A stretch of DNA of 64,000 nt from Hepsetus odoe (GCA_017165825.1 CM029384.1:13665715-13729714); one strand, 5' to 3'; counted from the first letter of the stretch, positions 24,637 to 36,450 are shown. Numbers and translations are program-made. The notes: generated by a model from the sequence alone, not told the origin.

Positions 24637-27418
24637 TCATATAGCAGAAAAAAAACAGGCTGTTTTTTTTTGTGGACCATACAGACTTACTTAGTAAATC
24701 TCTGTTGTCAAACTCTCTATTTTTAATTAAAAACGCTATTAAAACCCCCACATTATGAGTCCATTGATACAATGAAGAGCACCAGAAAATGGTTAGTCAA
24801 ATCCTTAAACCTCATCTATGTTGCGAAATCAATGTATTTTTATTTGATTCTTTTTAAATATATATATAATGGGTTTTTTTTTTCCATTTTTCTCTTCTAT
24901 TTTTCTTCCCATAAAGCCAACTTGCAAAGTAGTTCTACAAAGGTGGTCATTGTTACAAAATTAGCAGATTCTACAGTATTGAAGTTGAATTTGTTCCCAG
25001 TCTTGAAATATCTGCATTCCTGACCCACATTAAGCTATAAAAAGCCCAGCTAACAAGCTATTAAAACTCACATTATATTGATTTTTCAAGCAGCCTATTA
25101 ACTGCCATGAAATAGAGTAAGCTTCTTGTGTCCAGCAAGTGTTTAGGATTGGGGATTATTCTGAAACGTGAACTGTTGTTTGTGTGAGATCTGACATGTT
25201 TGACTGTGCCAGGTTGTCTGTATTGAATGAGCATTATCACCTACTGTATGCACAGAAATCATAGCCTGAAGATTTGAAGCTTTGAAGCCAGCCTACTGAA
25301 TTCCTCTGTGCTTTGTAGGCTGAAACAGCCTTCTACCATAAATAGCCAGGCAGACTAGCCGTAGAGAGGAGGGGGAAATCTCTGGAAAGGCCCCCCTTAA
25401 GGTGCTGCCACAGCATTTTCTCACTTTCTCAACAAACTGCCAATCCTTGACCTTTCTCTTGCTCTTTGATACACACGCACACACATTCACATACACACTT
25501 TTCTCAGATCCCTTGCCAGGCTATATAATGATTACAAAACAAGGTTTCCTCATTCCTGAGTTTGATCAGAATTTTATCTAATTTCATCTAAACCAACAAA
25601 ATGATTTCCTCTTCAGCTTTTCCATCCATGGCAGCCACTGGAACAGTCCAATCCTGTGTCCAATATCCTTTGTTCGTAAAACTTTGTAAATAAAAGTCAG
25701 TTACAAGTTGTTTGTTACTGTGCTGTGGCACAATGTACAGGCATATGGCATAAACACACTAAGCATGAAATACTGGCAACTAAAAGTGACAGATCACATA
25801 GGCCTGTGGGTGATTAGGAAGTGACAGATTGAAAAACTTATGCTGGGTTAACTTGGCTCCTTGGCCATAGTAGTTCTGTATCTTCACCCAAAACGGTCAG
25901 TTTAAATGCTGCTAGATTAGCCAGAGTTTATTTGGATTTATGACCTTAAGGTCCTCACTGTTCCAGGCATGAATATATGGACATAATAAAATCAGTGCTA
26001 ATTTAATGTCTAGACGTCTCATAAGCTGGTCCAAGTGGCGAGGTTAAGTTTGTGGTAATGATCTACAATAGCCTAACAGTCTGTAACTACACCTTAAAAA
26101 GGAAGTGTATGAGTGTTTCAGAATTTATCTGGAAAATCTAGAAAAATTGGTGGTGGTGAGAGGAAACAAACATCTGAAGAGCTGCCTCATATAAAGTTCT
26201 TACGTAACAATGTTATGAAAATGCTCTGATGCCTGATAGGGTATTTTATGATAGTTTTGAGATGTATTAAAATGTATTAAAATCCATGGCAATGAGGTTG
26301 ATAGCATTGCATGACAAAATAATACGTAAAATAATACCCAAATAATTTTATTTTAATGTAATGTACAAGTTTTAACAGTAGATGTTAAAGTTCAGAAGAT
26401 AGTTGTAGGTTCACTAGTTATGGTGGTAAATGATCTTGCTAAAATTGTGACCCCAGTTCCTTTCATTCACATTAAACCTATTAGATCAACTTTAAATGTT
26501 TGATAACTATATTTAAAGTTACTATGAAAAGGACTGTTTGTCTCTCTGCTTACAAAATAAATTATTTTTGTGCGTTCGAACTCATGAGATGTCTGTAAAA
26601 ATATCTATCAAAATGTACAACTGTTTATATAAAATAAAAGTAGAAGGATGTTATCTTTTTAAAATATCACAAACTATTATTTCTTAACATCTTAATGATT
26701 TAATAGTGCAGAAATTTGAAAAATGTGGTAAAATTACTTTAATAAAGTCATATCTGTTTTAAACCTCTCCTGTTCAAGGCTTGATGTCAAATGTTTACAG
26801 AGGGACCAGCTTTTTGTCTCTTTTGCCTCCCGGAACGGACTACTAGACACTCAGCCTCAGCCATGACCAAATAAAGAGTCTAAATTCCTCCCCTGCTTCA
26901 TCTTGCTCCTCACAATGTTTACAAGAGCTTTGGATTGAGCTTTGGCTCATGCGCTCACTGAGCATGTGCAGCTATGCTGGCCTGTCAGAGAGTGTTTGGA
27001 GTTACATAATCTGCTCGTGCTCTCGGTTGTAGGCTAGTATGCCCTGAAGCCTACGGAAGAGGTCAGCAAGTACGTAAATTTTCTATGAAGCCTGCCAGTC
27101 ACAAAGTTGAATAAAACACATGTGTGTGTGTGTGTGTATGAGTGTTTCTAAACACTTGGGAGCATAACTTCCTTTAAATATAAATTAAAGCCTGTGTGTG
27201 ACCAAAATAACAAAAATAAAAAGTCTCTTGAATTCATTTTCTCATATACAAGCAACAGGTAAGACTAACAAAGATTATTTTTGTTTAATGCTGGTAATGG
27301 TAGTTAGTAAGACTTTTTGTTTTAGTTAAGGGTAAGACTAATGCTACAGAATACAAAGAAATTTTAGGCAATAATATATATGATATTAATATTAACAATA
27401 TAATATTAATATATTTTG

Positions 27419-27605
27419 AGATACCCTTGAGCAAGGTGCCGTCCCCATCAGTTCGCTCCTCCCTGCGATAGGCCGGCGACCTGTCCAGGGACCTGTCCCG
27501 TCCTTCGCCCTGTGTGAGCTGGGATGGACTCCAGTACCACCGCCCCCCACCACCCCCGCAACCCTAATTAGGACAAGCGGCCCAGAAAATGACTGACTGA
27601 CTGAC
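27419..27605 (+). mobile_element. SINE with alternative tail, head truncated
   Basis: Begins within the SINE-A body at GAGATACCCTTGAGCAAGGT. It then has the same alternative body as 22004-22221: GGCCGGCGACCTGTCCAGGG, GTGAGCTGGGATGGACTCCA, GGACAAGCGG, and an ACTG tetranucleotide tail. Confidence 0.8.
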
Positions 27606-27649
27606 TATAATTTGAGCTACTAACTTTGAGGCAACAGTTTGGTAAATGC

Positions 27650-27905
27650 TACTTCCTCTTCCAGCAAAGTGAGGTCCAAAAAGACATGATTTTACCCATT
27701 TGAACTCCATTGACCAGAGAGCCCTGACCTAAACCCAACTGAACACATTTGGAATGAATTAGGATGTCGATTGCGAGCCAAACAATCTAGTTTCCCACAA
27801 GAGTGTAGGCCATTACAGCTTTAGATGGAGCCAAATCCAAATCTTATTATTTTTTGAAGCTCATACTGCTGTGATGGTCAGGTGTCAAGACCTGTCAAAG
27901 TATTT
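27650..27905 (+). mobile_element. Tc1-type transposon remnant
   Basis: Carries the C-terminal transposase signature GAGCCCTGACCTAAACCCAA (the SPDLNP-type motif) followed by a NEHIWNELGCRL-like stretch, in broken frames, and a right end near CCAAATCCAAATCTTATT. No left end is seen. Confidence 0.7.
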
Positions 27906-28465
27906 TCTTTGGAATAAAGATTCTAGTATTTAAAAACCAACTTGTTAAGTGAATAAGTTTATTGAAGGTGAGACACACAATTTTATGTGCTAACCAACAG
28001 TAGACATAGCAGAATCTCTCACATCTGTACATTTTTCTTGTATGGTGCAAGAATATAAAAGGCATCTCAGCAAGTCTGGCCTTCCTCAAATGCTTCTGAA
28101 CATTGAGCTTATTGGGTAATTGAGCCACATGTTGCAGTGCAGAGTTGATACCATATCCGTAAGCCTCCAGGTAAGGTAGAGACTTCTGGTGCTTACTACA
28201 AACTACATTTCCATTGTGGGAGATTTAAGTGCCCTTTAAATTGCTCTGGAAAACCATGATGTTATACAGTTGGTATAATATCTGTGTAGAAACCTAGGAC
28301 TCTCTGGCACCCTTATATGCAAATATAGATATTTAAACATATAGATGGATTCTTGCAAGTCTGTGGTTGAACACCAACCAAATAGTTGGGACCAAAATTA
28401 TTTTAGTCCTTTTTAATTATTTATTATAGTAATTTTTAATTGTTTTAATTATTTTACAGTGAATA

Positions 28466-28483
28466 TAGAAGTGTAAGTTAACC
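28466..28483. repeat. Target-site duplication of the RTE copy, left
   Basis: The 18 bases TAGAAGTGTAAGTTAACC are repeated exactly at 31505-31522 and bracket the LINE copy. Confidence 0.9.
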
Positions 28484-28771
28484 CAGCCACTAGGGATGCA
28501 CAAGCCAGTGTATTTCTTTGTGCCGGTCCCAAGCCCAGATAAATGGGGACAACGAAACAGAATTCCATACCGGATTGGTTGAAACCCAGGTTAACAACAA
28601 CCGCCACCAGTGCTGTTAGCCTACAGGGTGCCGGTGGAAATTGGACCTGTTGACCAAAGGAGAAGAAGAAGAGGAGGAAAGCATGTCCGGAGGGATGAGG
28701 AGAAAAAGAAGTGCAGGAGAGTGGAAGTGAGGGTAGGGAATTTGAATGTTGGCAGCACAGCATGACTGGTA

Positions 28772-30334
28772 CAGTGCCTTGCAAAAGTATTCACCCCCCG
28801 TGCCTTTTTACCTATTTTGTTACATTCCAACCTGTAATTTACATGTTTCTTAATCTTATTTTATGTGATGGATCTGCACAAAATAGTCTAAGATGGTGAA
28901 GTGAAATGAGAAAAATATATAAAAAAAATTTTTTTTTTAATTAAAAACTGAAAATTGGCACATGCATATGTATTCACCCCCTTTGCCATGAAGCCCCTAA
29001 AAGTCCTGTGCAACCAATTACCTTCAAAAGTCACATAATTAGTGAAATAAACTCCACCTGTGTCCAATCACATTGTCACAGGATCTGTCAGTATAAACAC
29101 ACCTTTTCTGAAAGGCCCCAGAGGCTACAACACCACTAACAAAAGGCATCACACCATGAAGACCAAGGAGCTCTCCGAACAAGTCAGGGACAAAGCTGTT
29201 GAGAAGTACAAGTCAGGGTTGGGTTATAAAAAAAATCTAAATCTTTGATGATCCCCTGGAGGGATCAAATCCATGATCTTCAAATGAAAAGAACATGGTA
29301 CCACAACAAACCTGCCAAGAGAGGGCCGCCCAACAAAACTCACAGACCGGGCAAGGAGGGCATTAATCAGAGAGGCAGCACAGAGTTCCACAGCAGAGAC
29401 TGGAGTACATGTCCATAGGACCACAATAAGCCATACACTCCATAGAGCCAGGCTTTATGGAAGAGTGGCCATTACTTAATGTTTAAAATAAGGAGGCATG
29501 TTTAGAGTTTGCCAAAAGGCATGTGGGGAGCTCCCCAAATGTATGGAGGAAGATGCACTAGTCAGATGAGACAATTGAACTTTTCAGCCACCAAGGAAAA
29601 TGCTATGTCTGGCACAAACCCAACACATCCCATCACCCCAAGAACACCATCACCACAGTGAAACATGGTGGTGGCAGCATCATGCTGTGGAGATGTTTTT
29701 CAGCAGCAGGGACTGGGAAACTGGTCCGAGTCGATGGAAAGATGGATGCTGCTAAATACAGGGATATTCTTGAGCAAAACCTGTGTTAGTCTGCCTGTTA
29801 TTTGAGACTGGGATGGAGGTTCACCTTCCAGCAGGACAATGACCTGAAGCATACTGCTAAAGCAACACTCGAGTGGTTTAAGGGGAAACATTTAAATGTG
29901 TTGGAATGGCATAGTCAAAGACCTCAATCCAATTGAGAATGTGTGGTCAGACTTGAAGATTGTTCACAAGCGAAAACCATTCAGTATGAAGGAGCTGGAA
30001 CAGTTTTGCCTTGAGGAATGGACAAAAATCACAGTGGCAAGATGTGGCAAGCTCAAAGAGACTTATCCAGCTTATCCAGACTTGCAGCTGTAATTGCCAC
30101 AAAAGGTGGCTCTACAAAGTATTGACTCTAGAATAGTTATGCATGCTGAAGTTTTCTGTTATTTTGTTCTATTTATTGTTTGCTTCACAATAAAATGAAA
30201 ATACATATTTCAAAGTTGTAGGCATGTTCTGTAAATGAAATGGTGCAAATTCTCAAACAGTCCATTTTAACTCCAATTGTAGAGCAACAAAAAAAGAAAA
30301 ATACCAAGGGGGTAAATACTTTTGCAAGGCACTG
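28772..30334 (+). mobile_element. Tc1-type transposon nested in the RTE copy
   Basis: Terminal inverted repeats begin CAGTGCCTTGCAAAAGTATT at 28772 and end with the complement (AATACTTTTGCAAGGCACTG) at 30334. The element is flanked by the TA duplication at 28770-28771 and 30335-30336. Inside is a degenerate transposase: MKTKELSEQVRDKAVEKYKS at 29156, [18 protein letters not shown] near 29670, DNDPKH-like DNDLKH near 29837, IENVWSDLK near 29932. Frameshifts and stops make it inactive. Removing it joins MTG to KGRELAD of the LINE. Confidence 0.95.
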
Positions 30335-30666
30335 TAAAGGTAGAGAATTAGCTGATATGATGGAGAGAAGGAAGGTTGACATTTTGTGTATGCAAGAGAC
30401 TAGATGGAAGGGTAGTAAGGCCAGGTGTATTGGAGGGGGGTTTAAATTGTTTTACCATGATGTGGATAGAAGGAGGAATGGAGGCAATGTTATCCTGAAG
30501 GAAGAGTATGTGGAGAGTGTTTCAGAGGTGAAGAGGGTGTCAGGAAGGGTGACGAGTTTGAAGTTTGAAGTTGAAGGTGTGACGATGAATGTTGTTAGTG
30601 CTTATGCCCCACAAGTTGGATGTGAGAAGGAAGAGAAAGAAGAATTTGTGAATGAGTTAGATGAAG

Positions 30667-30899
30667 GGGCAGTGGTGGCCTAGTGGTTAGGGAGTTGCCA
30701 TGGATTGGAAGATTGTAGGTTCAATTCCCTCACTAGTAGGTTGCCCTGAGGTACCCTTGAGCAAGGTACCGTCACTGCTCCCTGGGCGCTTTCAATAGCT
30801 GCCCCCTGCTACACGTGTGTGTATTGATGAAACGCAGAGGTTGAATTTCGTTGTGTTGTACTGTGCTGCATTTCACAATGACAAGTCACTTTCACTTTC
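30667..30899 (+). mobile_element. SINE family A copy nested in the RTE copy
   Basis: Full-length. The head GGGCAGTGGTGGCCTAGTGG holds the A-box; GGTTCAATTCC is the B-box; then TTGCCCTGAGGTACCCTTGA, CACTGCTCCCTGGGCGCTTT, and a tail of CACAATGACAAGTCACTTTC. It splits the LINE frame between NELDE and VIESVP. Only AAG (30664-30666 and 30900-30902) is duplicated. Confidence 0.93.
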
Positions 30900-31504
30900 A
30901 AGTGATAGAGAGTGTACCCAGGGGAGAGAGAGTGATGATTGGTGCAGATTTTAATGGACATGGTGAAGGGAACAGAATGGGATGGGTGATGATGAGATAT
31001 GGTATCAAGGAGAGGAATGCTGAAGATTTTGCAAAAAGGATGGAAATGGCTGTAGTTAATACTTATTTAAAGAAGAGGAAGGAGCACAGGGTGACGTACA
31101 AGAGTGGAGGAAGATGCTCACAGGTGGATTATATCCTTTGCAGGAGGGTCAGTCTGAAGGAGATTGTAGACTGCAAAGTATTGACAGGGGAGACTGTAGC
31201 TAAACAGCATATGATGGCAGTCTATAGGATAACCTTGGAGGTCAAGAAGAAGTGGAAAGTGAGGGCAGAGTCAAGGATCAAGTGGTGGAAGCTGAAGAAG
31301 GAGGACTGCAAGGTGGAATTCAGGCAGGAGTTAACACGGGCACTGGGAGGTGTTGAAGAGCTACCGGATTGCTGGGAAACTACTGCAGAAGTGATAAGGC
31401 AGACGGCTAGAAATCTACTTGGTGTGACATCTGGAAGAAAGAAGGAGGAAAAGGAAACCCAGTGGTAGGAAGATGCAGAGGACCGGAAGAAAGGGAGGTT
31501 GAAG

Positions 31505-31522
31505 TAGAAGTGTAAGTTAACC
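31505..31522. repeat. Target-site duplication of the RTE copy, right
   Basis: Exact repeat of 28466-28483. Confidence 0.9.
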
Positions 31523-32886
31523 TATATAAGTTGGCTTTGCTACCTTATGGGCTTCATTAAATGCATTGAAGGAGCCTCTTGGCTTGATAGGTTGCTGCAT
31601 TATTTGCCAAGCTGGTTGACTGAGATTAAAGTAAAATAAACTCTTACATCGGGTACGTTTGGTATGGGTTCATACATCATATATACACAATTTGCAGCTG
31701 CAAACATAAATTATTTGTATTGCTTCATTTAATGCAGCTGTATGTTGCACACTCCAAAACCCTCTATAAAACTTACAAGATAAAACATGTTTGTTTAATA
31801 TACCAAATGTCCATTTTGAACATGAAATGTCTTGACCCAGACCATAAATTAATACATTTCACTGACAAACCAGAGAAGTATGTGGCAATGTGGCAGCGCA
31901 GTTGCTTAACTCTGTCCTGACCTCACTATGTATATAGTAATATCATCAGCAATCTTTTTGTCTGTGTATAATTCATAGGTTTTATAAATACATAAATAGA
32001 GTATACAGAGCAGTGCTTTAAGATTAAACATTAAAGAAACAAAAGAGCAAATAGGCCATGGTAAAAGAAGAATTTTTATCATCCCACTTCTGCCACAGAT
32101 CCCAGTGAAGGGAAAGGAGAGCAATGGAATGAGCTGTGCTTCCTGTGCAGCTGAACACTTTATGGAACCTGAGTTAAAAAACATTTTCCACATCTAGCAT
32201 ATTCCATATTCCTTATTCCAGGCTGGTCTCTCACACTGATGAAAAAAAGTCTTTCTGTGGTACCATCATAAATGTTTACACAGAATATCAGTCTCAAACA
32301 GATTAGCACAGCATTGCCATAAAAACTGTTGTCATATTCTTTGGCACATGTTCAAAATATCATCTGCTTTCCAGTGCATGTCCAGAAACACTCAGATTTA
32401 GTTTTTTAGCTCCACTTGGCTTGAGAAATGCTAATCAGAATCCCCTTCCTTCTGAGAACCTGCTCTCATTCTCAGTGCCTGGTATATGATGTTTGGAAAT
32501 TGTTTGAAAATTCTTTGGCAGAGCTAGGGAATAGATTATAGATAATAATAGATTTATTTAACTGTAGTCAAAACATTTTAAATCTAGTCATTTTCTAGGA
32601 TAAAATGCATACGCCTTAAGGTTTTATCTTAAGTTCCAGTTGTTAATTCAAATTTACATTTGAAACAGTCAGAAACTGCATGAGCTGTAAATTCAGTTTA
32701 CAATAATGAATTTTTAGAAAATGACGTTTTATGAAAGATGTTCAGAATCTATAACTGTTTATGGATCTGGTTTCAAATTCAAAAAAGACAACATACTTTT
32801 TATTCATTCTTATGCTCTCCGAACAGTATATCATTAGTTAAAGGGCTACTTGAGTCCTCTTCAGTGGGCTTGTGCCAGTTCCCATG

Positions 32887-33000
32887 GGACAGTGGTGGCC
32901 TAGTGGTTAAGTAGGAGGTCATTGGTTCAAGTCCCAGACCAGTAGGTTACCTTACATGCCCTTGAGCAACATACCAACCCCAAGACTGCTCCCTCCAATT
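32887..33000 (+). mobile_element. SINE family A fragment
   Basis: Head and first half only: GACAGTGGTGGCCTAGTGGT, B-box GGTTCAAGTCC, then CCTTGAGCAAC and CTGCTCC. It ends abruptly where repeat C begins. Confidence 0.8.
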
Positions 33001-33170
33001 AGCATCTGCATGTGATTGGAAGGAGGGAGGAAACCAGATCCCTTGGAGGAAACCCAGGCAGACACAGGGAGAACATCCAAACTGCACACAGAAAGGACCC
33101 GGACCTCCCCACCTGGGAATCAAACCGAGCGCCTTCTTGCTGTAAGGCAATTGCGCCACTATGCCTATTT
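33001..33170. mobile_element. Dispersed repeat C, 3' half
   Basis: Has GGAGGAAACCCAGGCAGACA, CAGGGAGAACATCCAAACTG, CACAGAAAGGACC and a cysteine/glycine-poor end with GCGCCACTATGCC, the pattern of a very common teleost repeat. Full-length relative at 35483-35812. Confidence 0.7.
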
Positions 33171-33429
33171 CATTATCTTAGAGAGTGTCAGAGTAGCAGA
33201 TGATGCTATTTTAAAATTATTATTATTTTAAAATTGCCTTATGTTTATTAATTAATAAACATGATTATTCTTTTTAAGCTGAGATGTTACATGGTCTGTG
33301 GGTCATCAGTCTTAAAAATTTCTTATGACATTCATTTGGTTCTTTGTAAAGCCTTGCTCAGAGCTATGGATTTGATTAATCCCTAGGCTAATTATTCAAT
33401 TATTTCAGGTTAGCTTCCATGGGTAGTAG

Positions 33430-33727
33430 ATCATTTAGTGTTGTTGCCCCTAAACTCTGGAATTCCCTCCCTCAAAACCTGCACCTAACGTCCTCTCTGT
33501 CCCTCTTTAAAACTCAGTTAAAAACATATCTATTCAGTCTGTGCTATTCCACTTCTCCCAGTTCTTGGTTTTCCTAATTCTGCTGGGGTTTTTTTTTTCT
33601 GTCTTTGTGTTTCTGTGTTAACTGTTTTAATTTATGTTCTGTTTTTAACTTTTATCTTCTGCTCTGTAAAGTGACCTTGGATTTGAGAAAGGCGCTATTT
33701 AAATAAAAATTATTATTATTATTATTT
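33430..33727 (+). mobile_element. L2-like LINE 3' end
   Basis: Starts around TTGTTGCCCCTAAACTCTGG, then AATTCCCTCCCTCAAAACCT and AACTCAGTTAAAAACATATC. It ends with GAAAGGCGCTATTTAAATAA and an (ATT)n tail at 33707-33727. This is the classic end of fish LINEs of the L2/Rex type. Confidence 0.75.
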
Positions 33728-35058
33728 TTGCCTATTCACTTAGTATTACCTTGTTATTTTGTAACTATTATGACACTAAACTAAGAACAACACTGTGTAG
33801 TTATGAGAGTGTGGATGTGAAGTGTTAAAAGGAAAGAATGCAACACACTGCAGTAGTATTACCCAGTAGAGTAAGTACTGAGGGTACCATAGTGGCAACT
33901 GAACTGGGGCCAGGGGTGCATGGAAGGTTTATTGGCCCTCACAAATAGATACTGACATAATTGTTCATGACTCATTGAAATATTTAGCTATTAACAACCT
34001 CACTACTCAGCTTCCTTCACCCCTATACACACTGTCCTTTCTTCAAAAATGTTATTTATCATTCAGCATCTTAAAGAGATCAAAGGGATTCTATTTATAC
34101 ATCAAAACATGTATGTTGAACACCAAGGAAACGCAGGAGTTATTATAGCCTTATGTGGCCATTAGTGTTTCAGACGGATTATTATGGCATATTATCACTA
34201 TGATCCAAATCCAGATAATCTAAACACCATGTAGAAAAATATTACAAGGTGGTTGTTGCGGAAGCAATCAACTTGTATGACACATGACATTATAAACTAA
34301 TTACACTGTCAGTATTTATAAAATAGGTATTTTCATATAGAGGGGGTATGACTTCATGCCCATACAATTCTAGTTATGCCACTGGTACTACATAGTGTGC
34401 CAACAGGACAATAAATCCATTCAAATCCAGCCTTGGAACACAAACTAATCTGACAAAAAAAGAATGTGACAATAATTTTACAGGAACACTCCTGTAATTT
34501 CTATACACAGAATATTATTGTGATTATACAGCTGAGTAAGCTGAGTTAAAGTGCTGTAAATTTCTGGCAGCAAAATTCTCAGACATACACTGATTTTACA
34601 ACAACCTATTACAAACAAAACAACAATAAAAGTTACAGGAAACTGTTAAACTATTTAATATAAAATAAATGCAGCTTACAGCAGTATTATACAGCTTTTA
34701 TTTACAGCAACATAAAACTAATAAGCAAGCATATGTTACACACATGTAATTACAGCAGTTACTCACACCTATGCCGGACCAAAATTTGGGCAGCTTTCTA
34801 ATCATTGTTTTATTGTGACATTATAAGACGTACTACTTCAATGAATGAAGGGCTTGAATAACCTAACATGTCAAATGCATTCAGATGCATTTTGGCTAAA
34901 AATAATGTGCTAAAAACATAAGAAATGAACTGCTGATAAACAAATAAAAGCTTAAGATTAGAAACTAACAAAGCAAGACAAACTTGGCATGAAAGGAAAG
35001 ACTGAATAAAAGAGAAACACCTCAATGTGAGGTGCCTCAGGCCTGCTATGCCTTACAC

Positions 35059-35232
35059 CAGGGGTGTCGAACTCCAGTCCTGGAGGGCAAGAGTCCATCA
35101 CAATTTGGTGATTTCCCTCCTTAAACACACTCACTACACCCACCACTAACTGTGAACCAGGTGTGTTTAAGGAGGGAAATCACCAAATTGTGCTGGACTC
35201 CGGCCCTCCAGGACTGGAGTTCGACACCCCGG
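35059..35232. mobile_element. hAT-type MITE, 174 bp
   Basis: Inverted termini CAGGGGTGTCGAACTCCAGT and ACTGGAGTTCGACACCCCGG bracket a near-palindrome whose inner arms (ATCACAATTTGGTGATTTCC-like left; GGAAATCACCAAATTGTG right) also pair. An exact 8-bp duplication CCTTACAC lies at 35051-35058 and 35233-35240, as expected for hAT insertion. The 3' end reads CACCCCGG where CACCCCTG is expected. Confidence 0.95.
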
Positions 35233-35482
35233 CCTTACACTCTCATACCAGCACCTGGTCAACAGCACCCTAATCAAGGATGAATGGGGTAGTGGGTGAC
35301 TGACGAATAACTGATGTGCTACAGTATGTGATGTACATTTCTACAGAGGACCTCTTAAAGCAGACAGTGGGTAGACCAACATATGTCTCTTATTAATCGG
35401 AAAGTCATCATAATTCTTTGGTGTACTGTTTCTGGTTATAAGTTTTATAGGCAGCTTAGGGTCCCAGAGGCTCTGTGAACAT

Positions 35483-35812
35483 TCATTCATTCATTCATTC
35501 ATTCATTTTCATTCATTATCTCAGCTGTTTATTCTGTATTCTGTTGTTGGTGTTGGAGTCCGTCCCAGTGCAGATAGGGTAAAAGGCGGAGAAACACCAG
35601 TCTTTCAGACGGATGGCACACAAACACACTCACACCTAAAGGGCAAGCTGACATCTCCAGCATATATTTGGAGTGATGGAAGTGAACAGATCATTTGGAG
35701 CAAACCCACTCCACACAGAAAGGACCTGGACCATCCCATCTGCGAATAAAACCTGGGATCTTCTGGCTGACAGACAGCACTTCCCACTGCACCCTTATGC
35801 TGCCCCTCTGTG
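35483..35812. mobile_element. Dispersed repeat C, longer copy
   Basis: Starts with an (ATTC)n run (35483-35515), then ATTATCTCAGCTGTTTATTC, CCAGTCTTTCAGACGGAT, CACACTCACACCTA, and CCACACAGAAAGGACCTGGA before a degraded end with TGCACCCTTATGCTGCCCC. Widespread in teleosts; class uncertain. Confidence 0.7.
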
Positions 35813-36264
35813 AACACTATGAACAATCTTAATCACTTATTGATTAAAAGTTACTGTATACAAAATTCGAAGGTTGGAGCCAAAGAGGATCTAGACCATT
35901 GTGTTAGATGGTGAAAGAGAGGTTATAAAAATGCTTATCCAGGGATCACCTGCCATGGAAGATCCTGTGAACACAGCTTCTAATAAAAGAAATTTTCACA
36001 CTAGGATACTCCGTCCTGTTTTCACCTGTTGGCTTGTTGATGAACTGAATGGATGTTAAGACGAGTTTAATGAAGGCTGCATTAAGCAACCTTGATTTTG
36101 TATGCATGACCTGCAGGGCTTCCCTTGTGTCCAGTAATAAAAAGAAGGGACAGATATGGTATTTTAACTTTTTTATTTTTTTTCAGAATATGCGGTCATC
36201 CTTCTCATTACCGCACAGTCCAGGTTTGTGTAAAGTGTACGAGGCCTCGGCATATTTGAATGGG

Positions 36265-36450
36265 ACATATAAGGGCCATCGGTGAAGCGGGTTCAAGGTG
36301 GAAAAAGTGACAGCGGCCTCCTAATGCCATGCTGCTGACATCACCCGGAGCGCGACGTCACGGCCGCCGCAGCCAATCAGCGTGCCGCTCGGCCACGCGC
36401 AGCTGGGAGAGTTTAAAAGCGCCTCAGAGCGACTTCAGAGGAGAGTTTAG
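36265..36450 (+). promoter_or_regulatory. cnn1: Calponin promoter with CArG-like, CCAAT and TATA-like elements
   Basis: A CArG-like box ACATATAAGG (one mismatch to CC(A/T)6GG) lies at 36265-36274. A CCAAT box is at 36373-36377 in a very GC/CpG-rich stretch. A TATA-like TTTAAAAG lies at 36412-36419, predicting transcription from about 36440-36450. Serum response factor binding to CArG boxes is an established control of smooth-muscle calponin in mammals; its use here is inferred. Confidence 0.6.

Larger units (their letters stand above)
23097..27418. other. Intergenic, no gene recognised
   Basis: AT-rich. It holds a CA repeat (23565-23591), a dispersed repeat-C fragment (24306-24440), a SINE-A head remnant (24603-24636) and a short TG run (27120-27137). 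The stretch 26760-27070 is more GC-balanced and complex than its surroundings but has no open frame I recognise. Confidence 0.55.
28484..31504 (+). mobile_element. RTE-like LINE copy, internally deleted, with two nested insertions
   Basis: A LINE bounded by a perfect 18-bp target-site duplication. The 5' leader runs 28484-28769. The apurinic endonuclease-like domain (CFDP2-like, as in fish RTE elements) continues after the nested Tc1: RELADMMERRKVDILCMQET near 30343, NVVSAYAPQVGCEKEE near 30591. After the nested SINE come VMIGADFNGHGEGNRMG near 30932 and YKSGGRCSQVDYILCRR near 31098. After GRKKEEKETQW the frame hits a stop, and the sequence jumps to DAEDRKK, the far C-terminus of the LINE. 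The reverse transcriptase domain is therefore missing. Without the insertions it is about 1.2 kb. Confidence 0.88.
31523..36240. other. Intergenic upstream of calponin
   Basis: AT-rich, with SINE-A plus repeat-C pieces (32887-33170), an L2-like LINE end (33430-33727), a hAT MITE (35059-35232) and a repeat-C copy (35483-35812). No gene recognised. Confidence 0.6.

Noticed and set aside
28449..28784. 111-codon minus-strand frame
   Set aside because: It runs antisense through the LINE leader and shows no domain.
30667..30740. A genuine tRNA gene (A- and B-box-like sequences)
   Set aside because: The boxes belong to SINE-A heads repeated about a dozen times; no cloverleaf with a proper anticodon stem and acceptor is apparent.
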